From NCBI GenBank assembly GCA_047974615.1, contig JBKECM010000041.1, positions 1 through 40,232 of the forward strand: a stretch of DNA of 40,232 bases. Direction: 5' to 3'. Below the pieces are notes generated by a model. That model saw only the letters and a list, made by a program, of their open reading frames with translations, searched no databases and had not been told where the DNA came from. A program made the position numbers and the translations under genes. Below are positions 35,101 to 40,232 of the stretch, piece after piece. Position 1 is the stretch's first letter; each line of letters opens with the position of its first letter. Origin of the DNA: JBKEBX01 sp047974615 (GTDB lineage: Bacteria > Bacillota > Clostridia > Lachnospirales > CAMZNU01).

Positions 35101-38100
35101 AGAAGCTTCACCATCAGCTAGCTCCCATTTGCTACTATCAAGAAGTCCAGGGAATTCACTAAGCTTAATAGTTCCTTCTTCGCCTCTATTACCTGTAGTT
35201 GTACCCGCAGCAACAACTGTTTTACCATCTTCAGTTACAGTTTTAACTGCTAAAACAACTTCAGTATTGATAGGCTCATAAATAAAAGTATGAGTTCTAT
35301 CAGCAGAAATACCAACAAGATCATTTATATAGCTTGTTTCACCTTCTTTTACAACATAACCTGTTACAGGAGGTGCATAAATACTATATGTTTTGTTCTT
35401 GTTATAAGTAAATGTTTTTGAAGTTGTAGTATCAAAAAATGGTAAGCTGTTTCCATCTGAATCCGTTGCATTTACTGTTACAGTATACGTATTCATTTTA
35501 TAGTTGATAACTATCTCTTCTAAAGCATCAGAGAAGTATTCAGTCTTAGAAGACGTATCTTGTAATTCATAATTATTTAACCAGCTACCAGTGAATTTTT
35601 CACTTGCAGGTGGATTTAAAGGATCGTAAATATATTCAGCACCTTGGTTACCACTAACAACGTGATATTCTAAGATAGCGCCAGAATCTACATCTTTTGC
35701 CATAACAATAATATCACCAGCAGCTTTAGTATAGTAGAAAGTATACTCCTTAGTAGGAGTTTTTGCTACTTCACTATAATTTACTGTACCATTAGCGTAA
35801 TAATCTACAACGCTTATAGCGTTTTCAGTTATTGTTTCACCATAAGGAACATCATAAACTACTTTAGTTGCAACTGTTTGGCTAGGATTAACCTGTTCTA
35901 CATAGTTTACAGTTACAGTAGTTTTCATCTCTTTAAAGATGTATTGTACTACTGTATTATCAGCAACAGTTATAGTTTTTGGAGCAGCATTATCTACTAC
36001 ATCGGTATCGAGAACATATCTAGGTGCAAGTAAAACTTCTAAGTCACCTGTTCCAACTTGAACCGTTTCACCCATAGTATAATCTACAGAATCACGGCCT
36101 AAAACGTTACCAGTAGCATCAACAGCTTCAATAATAACAGTTTCTGTTATTTGCTTGTATGCAAAAGTAATTGTATGAGTTGCAGTTGTAATATTTTCTG
36201 ATTTTAAATACGATAAAGGATCTACGAGTTTATAATCTGTAATAGACTTACCTACTGCAGTAAACTCAGTATTTAAAGGAACTTCAAATACATCAGAACC
36301 TAAAAGTGTGCTACCATCATAATATTCTACTGTAACAGTAGACATTTTTCTAGTGTAAGCAAAAACAACTTCCTCAGTTTCACCGAAAACAGCACTAACT
36401 GATTCTGTACCTGCTGTAACACCAGTAAATACGCCATCTGCATCATAGTTAGCTAAACCTTTAAGATCCCAGTTTTCTAAAGTTTTATCAGCATTAATAA
36501 CTATAGAAGTCGTGTCATTACCAGTAGGTTGATCAGTATAAATAAGATTACCTGTAGGTTGACCAGCTTCATCAACTTCGATACCTTTAACGTTAATAAA
36601 CTCACCGAAAAGCTTGTATTCAAACTCAACATATGTTTTACCAAAAGAATCCTTTGTACCACCGTTAGTAGCTAACAAGTCAGTTTTAACTGGAGTTTTA
36701 GTAAGGTCTGCAAAAGCAAAACCTTCAATATGTGGAGCATCTACATCTGTTTTACGGTTATATTTACCTAAAGTAGCATCACCTGTACCAGGATATACAT
36801 CACTTATTAAATAAGTTTTACCTGTATAGATTTCTGTATCAGATATACCGTCAATAGTATCAGATGTAATATATTGTTTTACACCTAAGTCATCTATGTA
36901 ATAAGGCTTAACAATAACTTCTGTCCATTTAGTTCTATCCTTTGTTACAAGGAAGTTAACCTCTTGAGAGTCACCACTAAGTGAAACAGTTTTTTGTTTG
37001 TCACCAGTTACAACATAGCCCATTGCAGCTAAATCTTCAACATACTTATCTGTTTTAATAATAGGAGAAGTACCCTTTGCATAAGATTCGTCCATATTTT
37101 GTAAAACGATAGAAGCATCTAAGTCATCTACAAAGTTAATGTATAAACGAGCGATATCAACATAGTTGTTAACATAAATCGTTTGAACATATGGTCTATC
37201 TTCTTCGTTTATCATATAAACAGTATAATAACCGTTTAACTTTGGTAATGCAGCGAAAGTAACTTTTCCACCGTCTGTAGGAAGAGAATCTTTACTTAAA
37301 GCGTAGAACATACCTTCTTTGTATTGTGTCCAGTCACCGTCATACAAGTCATCTTCTGCATAGTTTTCTAAGTTAGCAAAAAAAGCAGAATTACGAGTTG
37401 CAGCAGCTGCAGCAGTTTCATCATATACCCATGCAGCATAAACAACATCAGATGTTGTATCTACAGCATTAGCAGTTATGTTAACATACTCAGGACTTGT
37501 AGTATCTTTATCGTCTACATATACAGCGCCACCATCAGCAACGTCATCAGATAAAGTAAATGTTAAATAGATATCACGACCTATAGCAATAATATTTTGA
37601 TAATAATATTGCCAGTTCCATTGATACTTACCATCATAAACACCTATAGAGAAGTTTTGGTCTTCTTCATAAAAAGAGTCTTTTTGACCCCAGTTACTAG
37701 CAGCTACTTCTACTCTTTTACCTGTAACAGTATCCCATCTATAACGAGCATAAGGTGAACCGTCAAAAGTATGTGCCCAAAGGTTACGTCCGTCAAAGCT
37801 TATATCTTCTACTTGTGCACCAGAACCAGGCATATCAGTAAATACTCCAGTAACAGTATTTGTATCTTTGTCGATACGCATAATCTCTTTACCAGGGTTA
37901 TAATAAGCTTCTGTACCAGAAGCATATATATATTTGCTACCGTCATATATAATTCTTGATACATAGTTACCAGTACCTAAACCTACTGTAGAAGCAGTTT
38001 TAGTATTTACATTAAATTTTTGTAAAGTAACCGAGTTATTAGCTACCCAAAGGTTAGTACCGTCAAAAGTCATATCGTTACCGATTGTACTATTGTATGC

Positions 38101-39222
38101 AGAAACAGTACCTAAAGCAGTTGTGTTAAGAGTATATTTACCATCAGAGCTACGAACAGCTTGGAAAATATTACCTTGGTTTGTTAAAATATAAAGATTA
38201 TTATGATCATAAGCTAATGCTGTAACTCTGCCATATACAGATGCAAGAGTAGTAGAATAGTTTGTAACTATACTACCTACATTTCCATCTAAGTATACTG
38301 TACGCGTTTCAGCTTCTACAAATAATAAACGACCATTTGTATCTTTCATTATAACGTATCTACCGTCATATAAAGCACTTGTATGATGTTCGTTAAATCC
38401 TCTTTTTAAATCAAGAGTAGTTGTAACATTAATATTTGTACTAGTGTTAAAGTTTTCAGCAATATCATTCATATTGAAGATTTTACCAACACCGTTATCA
38501 TTAAAAATCCAAACTTCATCATCAACGATAATCATAGGACCGTTATCTTCGACAGTTGTTCCAGTAGAACCAACTTTGTCTGCGATAAGTGTATCCGCAT
38601 TTGTATCATCGTTAAGTGGAGTTGTAGGATATGCTGAGAATGTACCAGAACCTATGTTATACACACGTTGTCCTGTTATTTCATAGCTACCAGTAACATA
38701 GCTAAGTTCTCCTGTTAAAGAGTCAAATAACTCTACCATAACAGATACATATCTTATTACATTGTCTAAAGTAAAAGTAACGTTACCTGTCATTTCTTCA
38801 TAACCGTAAAGTCTTTTACTTTTTTGTGTTGCAGTTTGGTTGTAACCTCTTTCGTATGTTATACCAACGATTTTTTTAGTACCAGTGTTAATAGAAACAT
38901 TAACAAGTGGTGTAGTAAGTGTACCAGTTTGAGTGAAAGTTAACACTTCACCAGATCTTACCATAGCACTTTGTGTACTAGTTGTTGTAGGTATTTGCAT
39001 ATTAGAAGATACAGCCTCGTTTGTTTCTACGACAGCTTCTTCTGAAGTCGTTGTTTCAGTTGTTTCATTAGTTGTTACTTCTTCGATGGTTTCATCGGCA
39101 GCAACTTCTTCTATTACAGTTTCATCAACTATTCCTTCTTCTGCTTGTACGTAGTTATAATCATATACTATTGAACTAAATAGCATAATAAAAGCTAGCA
39201 TAATCGAGCTTAGTCTACGCAT
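29119..39222 (-). CDS. Giant S-layer-type surface protein with duplicated MucBP-like superblock
   Basis: The protein has 3,367 residues. A signal peptide (about 1-27, cleaved near VQA-EE) is followed by an acidic, Thr-rich linker to about 90. About six propeller-like repeats lie near 230-555, recognisable by Y/FDG..LW motifs (YDGRYVIM, FDGTNLWVANN, YDGSKYIYASG, FDGRNLWAHTF). From about 870 to 3075 run roughly 30 modules of 65-95 residues of MucBP-like type (VTVKYVD..G......, ending TFVYE). Three SLH-type segments at about 3146-3345 (YINGFDDGTVKPDKALTRAE, GYITGYEDGTFKAEKEITRE, WTATVSRAEA) anchor it to secondary wall polymer. Twelve modules in the same order occur at 873-1762 and again at 1763-2674, and the first modules a third time. 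It probably serves as an adhesin or surface layer; ligand unknown. AAGGAGG lies before the ATG. It is monocistronic. Confidence 0.9.
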   Translation of the reverse strand: MRRLSSIMLAFIMLFSSIVYDYNYVQAEEGIVDETVIEEVAADETIEEVTTNETTETTTSEEAVVETNEAVSSNMQIPTTTSTQSAMVRSGEVLTFTQTGTLTTPLVNVSINTGTKKIVGITYERGYNQTATQKSKRLYGYEEMTGNVTFTLDNVIRYVSVMVELFDSLTGELSYVTGSYEITGQRVYNIGSGTFSAYPTTPLNDDTNADTLIADKVGSTGTTVEDNGPMIIVDDEVWIFNDNGVGKIFNMNDIAENFNTSTNINVTTTLDLKRGFNEHHTSALYDGRYVIMKDTNGRLLFVEAETRTVYLDGNVGSIVTNYSTTLASVYGRVTALAYDHNNLYILTNQGNIFQAVRSSDGKYTLNTTALGTVSAYNSTIGNDMTFDGTNLWVANNSVTLQKFNVNTKTASTVGLGTGNYVSRIIYDGSKYIYASGTEAYYNPGKEIMRIDKDTNTVTGVFTDMPGSGAQVEDISFDGRNLWAHTFDGSPYARYRWDTVTGKRVEVAASNWGQKDSFYEEDQNFSIGVYDGKYQWNWQYYYQNIIAIGRDIYLTFTLSDDVADGGAVYVDDKDTTSPEYVNITANAVDTTSDVVYAAWVYDETAAAAATRNSAFFANLENYAEDDLYDGDWTQYKEGMFYALSKDSLPTDGGKVTFAALPKLNGYYTVYMINEEDRPYVQTIYVNNYVDIARLYINFVDDLDASIVLQNMDESYAKGTSPIIKTDKYVEDLAAMGYVVTGDKQKTVSLSGDSQEVNFLVTKDRTKWTEVIVKPYYIDDLGVKQYITSDTIDGISDTEIYTGKTYLISDVYPGTGDATLGKYNRKTDVDAPHIEGFAFADLTKTPVKTDLLATNGGTKDSFGKTYVEFEYKLFGEFINVKGIEVDEAGQPTGNLIYTDQPTGNDTTSIVINADKTLENWDLKGLANYDADGVFTGVTAGTESVSAVFGETEEVVFAYTRKMSTVTVEYYDGSTLLGSDVFEVPLNTEFTAVGKSITDYKLVDPLSYLKSENITTATHTITFAYKQITETVIIEAVDATGNVLGRDSVDYTMGETVQVGTGDLEVLLAPRYVLDTDVVDNAAPKTITVADNTVVQYIFKEMKTTVTVNYVEQVNPSQTVATKVVYDVPYGETITENAISVVDYYANGTVNYSEVAKTPTKEYTFYYTKAAGDIIVMAKDVDSGAILEYHVVSGNQGAEYIYDPLNPPASEKFTGSWLNNYELQDTSSKTEYFSDALEEIVINYKMNTYTVTVNATDSDGNSLPFFDTTTSKTFTYNKNKTYSIYAPPVTGYVVKEGETSYINDLVGISADRTHTFIYEPINTEVVLAVKTVTEDGKTVVAAGTTTGNRGEEGTIKLSEFPGLLDSSKWELADGEASEKTITYGTDHEVKFKLKRKQVTLTVVHEGTTSGGAVVELERYSYDVDTMTSEKVASKVFANYGLADDQASYVIENIGTDNVIVTIKYKAIEGNVVVFARIKGTDTLLEQKKFNVTQGELNYTVLQTTIESFKTYIDPSYNYDPSSITTLAEVVSDESKNVIYLDFIPNMVTVTVKYVDESGMEVATEKTFDVQYGSYVGEYAANVPFYNIVDLDGDNLTNESFHEITSIKTDTTITFVYEEILIPAGVINLIAKGEDGTILDIVRLSDKVGKEQIFDANSYFAGGFTGYILEEGSAMQNGVYTNGGVNIYFIYNVVEHTITVACQEDETTIGIPFVPIESTPTYKVQEGSDITINAPHRAGYIAIEPTSITLSDVMADQTVTFKYKAIDDIVVVKGIEVDSLTKTPVYVNGKENVVYSTYVAGDNLSTATVTADETFANWTLVGLMNTGVAGTAKTKDVTFGTDNEVVFGYTRNKANVTVKYLELTSGGASVTTSETVTVPLNSDYTAIAKAIENWELVTPESFSKTVTVKGDTTIEFYYKRLEKNVTIRAELEDGTLLSQYTENYPIGSTQNISADGIADLLSPRYSLVSTSPVVGEVIDTDTEITFVFKENLSTITVKYQDSDGTALATEKTYVVPYGTYISESAISVNDYYFSSSNYSDTTSPTFTIDEALAGSYEIIFKYEIADNNYSVIARDDVTGEILYYATYEGSQGETVTISAAAEFGDEPFMEYYTLISDDLSSIELTNGNDEIEFRLQKIKYTVTIKGVDGDTLVNGDVNTGTPVGFYDGDDEKVFTYTKGDTYEIYAPPVNNYYLFDGTSSFIADQVGIKEDREFTFVYKKLELGTTINVKAISDDEKYVLGTKILNGNREDVIDVVYSNYTDVLFDSDEWELTSSSGVSTSVTFGVHDEVVFKVSRKMVDVTVNYVDTTNGNDILYTYTVTVPTMTSYTADVMAFLNYELAPDQVQAVTEGIGTTNHTITIKYIQATGNVIIEAIDAETDAILARNYTDATEGQKYTVAAAIKESFDTSLIGYEYDTTSVDYIDPVTSVATNNIIKLMYKKQMATITVKYIDQYGNPIAADKEYQVQYGRGVDEYAPNLPLFNLVEGQDSHISIPVVNGDEEIVFEYYLDNGSVINVVAITTDDKIIGLESKIGVIGTEEIINLEDVFPGGFVGYTLVDPNQVMQTATYVNGLATVYFLYQSIDLKVTIEAYDYDSLVLDAGEQPIVLEFQGSAERYAQGGDDIIINAPYITTISADSAAYKVIGYTINGGTFVEGGTVNINDIAESTVIKFYYDKTDIPSSILVKHVTLIGDQTIILKAESMKGAVGTFVDIYPLTKDEQAAFGVTINPTYNFVNTVRFMPESNEDIIIPYTKDMSLLQLRYNTEIYESSADVASGKVSKTLTEIEKRDMGAYNAPNLVNISKAYSQGSVQTIIAPFDDNYVINTNKNTVKMRDNITLVDPLETVDYYYRNITGNVLIRAVIEDEKGTIKIGSKTYTALAQTDDDAVTAKEYNNARNTLAKLTALIEDKYILDESVGDKGLISGKEVFTLQNGETYKDHTLTYVYTGNYRKVSVWFKDQNGNPIPKELLGIESNPIITNVINGDYFTHSALNVNNYNYLGNRVNKNQSANATRTLAAASTLSTSDGLDTSTTINIEVGEDFSVDFIYEVYDFTKPATVNIHVDGVVTSEYITITPGQTLYAPYVDGYRPSPKSILVPSTEPNGGYSFDFTYTKIEPQVVTKTNTVTEYDTKTVYQGKAVYVGDAEEFDHNAYINGFDDGTVKPDKALTRAEVVSMLYNLLYTEDMTVENSINFSDIQGDEWYADMVYIMAGNGYITGYEDGTFKAEKEITREEIAAIISRIYGKGKYQDVVSLPLDPNNWSTDFILDTYASGYYKDIDIKGIDWTATVSRAEAIVMINNALDRIPNSDILLENDVVIPNDLSADHWAYLHIIEAMTNHEGYYLGNFGDEVEVLVDEDFDYTSLLDNVEEN
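31201..33936 (-). repeat. Superblock 2 inside the giant gene (residues 1763-2674)
   Basis: This is the second copy of a twelve-module unit of about 900 residues. Paired landmarks with superblock 1 appear in the same order: KGIEVD...NWTLVGLMN, PRYSLVSTSP, ISESAISVNDYY, YEIYAPPVNNYYLFDG, SDEWEL...HDEVVFKVSRK, YELAPDQVQA, QVQYGRGVDEYAPNLPLFN and FPGGFVGYTL. The DNA copies have diverged, so the duplication is old. Confidence 0.8.
33937..36606 (-). repeat. Superblock 1 inside the giant gene (residues 873-1762)
   Basis: This is the first copy of the unit. Its landmarks are KGIEVD...NWDLKGLAN, PRYVLDTDVV, ITENAISVVDYY, YSIYAPPVTGYVVKEG, SSKWEL...DHEVKFKLKRK, YGLADDQASY, DVQYGSYVGEYAANVPFYN and FAGGFTGYIL. 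Each aligns with one module of superblock 2 about 890 residues further on. Confidence 0.8.
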
Positions 39223-39955
39223 CTATTTTCCTCCTTGATATTTATATAAACAATATCATAATAAAAGTTAATTAAATACGCCCGTCACTCTATCTTCCCT
39301 ACTTTTATATTTTTATATTTTTATTGTTTTTAGCCATTATCAGCTAAAGTCAATAACTATATGAATATAAAAAAGTAGAAATCGCTAAGTAAATTTTAAC
39401 GGAATAAAACACTCATTTACTATCTAGTCATAGAATTGATTATCTTTTTAATATTAAGTTTTATAAAGTCAAAAATAAACTTTGCCTCCTCTACATTTAT
39501 TGAATCCATAATTAATATGTGCAAAAGCACAGTCAAAACGAAAATAAACCTAATATAGAATGTTCTATAAAAAGTTTTTATGTTTAGTTAATTAAAATTC
39601 TAGTCTGCATAAAATGCTCAATGAAATATGAATTTTAAAAAATCCATCAAGAAAAATAATGCTCTATTTTATAATAGCTTACAATATTTTTCAATTTCAT
39701 TCTTTATGAATTTTAAGTTTTTCTCAAAAACCTAATGAAAAGCCTAAGCTTTTCCTTCATCGTTGTAATTTTTCAACTTATTTTTTTCATTTTTTATAAT
39801 AAAAGCTATAAAATTTTGAACGCCACTCCAATCTACTTTAAACATAAGTGTTGCCTTATGCAAAACCAAAAAAATGGTTTTTCTAGACTTGGTAAGTTCT
39901 GAGAGAACTTAAGCAAAATAAGCCTACTTCTTTATCGACAAAAAATGTCAAAAAT
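39223..39955. other. Upstream region of the giant gene, no gene seen
   Basis: No supported gene lies here. On the minus strand, about 45-70 bases before the ribosome site of the giant gene, a GC-richer island (GTAGGGAAGATAGAGTGACG, about 39283-39302) stands out in AT-rich DNA. A TTGACT is at plus 39348-39353, but no well-spaced -10 follows. Further right (39430-39900) the minus strand has only short frames broken by stops, one beginning MFKVDWSGVQNFIAFII at about 39845. They may be a decayed gene, but I could not assign a family. Confidence 0.35.
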
Positions 39956-40001
39956 TAAGATATATTTACAATATTTTTTTAAATTAAGTAAATATATCTT
40001 A
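39956..40001. repeat. Inverted repeat, 14-bp arms
   Basis: TAAGATATATTTAC (39956-39969) and GTAAATATATCTTA (39988-40001) are perfect reverse complements around an 18-base spacer that contains a run of seven T. It could be a regulatory site or a hairpin. No adjacent gene explains it. Confidence 0.5.
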
Positions 40002-40056
40002 GCAAAATTATTGTACCATTTAATTGTGTTAAAATTGTGATGAATATGTGAAATCT

Positions 40057-40112
40057 GTTAAAAAAAGCAATAAGTTAAATATAAAATATAAATTTAACTT
40101 ATTGCTTTTCAC
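40057..40112 (-). terminator. Strong terminator of a gene right of the window
   Basis: AAAAGCAATAAGTTAAAT (40063-40080) and 40092-40109 are perfect complements (18 bp) with an 11-base loop. On the minus strand TTTTTTTAACAG follows. A minus-strand gene beyond the right edge probably ends here. On the plus strand only TTTT follows, so action in that direction would be weaker. Confidence 0.7.
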
Positions 40113-40115
40113 GAG

Positions 40116-40232
40116 GGTGCTGAAAAAGTCAAAAAAGAAAAAAATATTACTAATGACAATGGCACAAAAATAGTGAGATAGCATAAAATCAACGAGGAAA
40201 GAAGGTGCTGATAAAGTCAAAAAGAAAAAAAT
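40116..40232. repeat. Short direct repeat at right edge
   Basis: GGTGCTGAAAAAGTCAAAAA at 40116 and GGTGCTGATAAAGTCAAAAA at 40204 each continue into GAAAAAAAT, giving about 29-30 bases with two differences, 88 bases apart. The core resembles the ends of transposable elements seen in Firmicutes. The second copy is cut by the window edge. Confidence 0.5.

Noticed and set aside
34027..39154. Several plus-strand open frames of 60-97 codons opposite the giant gene
   Set aside because: They fall inside the repeated modules, have no ribosome sites and match nothing; the minus-strand gene explains them.
29119..39222. CRISPR array suggested by the many repeats
   Set aside because: The repeats are at protein level, 65-95 residues long and diverged; no short identical DNA repeats with equal spacers are seen here or elsewhere in the window.
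39223..39420. c-di-GMP riboswitch before the giant surface-protein gene
   Set aside because: The conserved GEMM blocks (GGCAAACC and GGGACGCAAAG types) are absent; only a short GC-rich island is there.
40029..40220. Minus-strand open frame of 63 codons at the right edge
   Set aside because: It runs through the 18-bp terminator hairpin and the direct repeats and has no ribosome site; its Phe-rich reading comes from AT-rich DNA.

Overview
The window looks like the chromosome of a low-GC, Gram-positive anaerobe of the Clostridia. The DNA is strongly AT-rich and starts are preceded by AGGAGG-type ribosome sites. There is a SpoVT-type sporulation regulator, a T-box riboswitch, an Asp23/YqhY-nusB-xseAB-ispA-dxs-tlyA-recN cluster as in Bacillus and Clostridium, a tilS-hpt-ftsH cluster, and a surface protein anchored by SLH domains. 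I cannot name the genus.

Layout. (1) 125-16278, nearly all minus strand, is core genome. Reading with transcription from 16278 downwards: yqhY, nusB, xseA, xseB, ispA, yuiD-like, dxs, tlyA, nadK and recN, all tightly packed behind a good promoter at 16323-16351. Then come a small membrane protein, tilS, hpt and ftsH, closed by a strong terminator at about 2778-2832, and finally an LTA-synthase-like membrane phosphotransferase and spoVT. (2) 16526-20034, plus strand: a membrane sensor with two solute-binding-like regions and a degenerate GGDEF domain, then an iron-dependent alcohol dehydrogenase. (3) 20216-21556, minus strand: a sodium-coupled NSS transporter behind a complete T-box leader whose specifier triplet reads UUC (Phe). 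(4) 22480-29027 is an accessory segment. It holds a MetNIQ-type ABC importer with a DUF169 protein inserted between permease and lipoprotein, a decayed IS5-type transposase, and a divergent TetR/lipocalin-like pair with a palindromic operator-promoter. Copies of a short insertion-sequence-like end (core GTTGCAAA) lie at both borders and inside, and one copy supplies the -35 box of the ABC operon. (5) 29119-39222, minus strand: one 3,367-residue secreted protein made of an acidic/Thr-rich leader, a propeller-like region, about 30 MucBP-like modules and C-terminal SLH domains. Twelve of the modules, in the same order, form a unit of about 900 residues present twice in tandem and a third time in part. 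(6) 39223-40232: AT-rich DNA with hairpins and a short direct repeat, without a gene I can support.

The parts most worth following are the superblock architecture of the giant surface protein, the DUF169-containing importer operon with changed ligand-site signatures, the two-faced TetR operator/promoter, and the Phe-type T-box that predicts the substrate of the NSS transporter.
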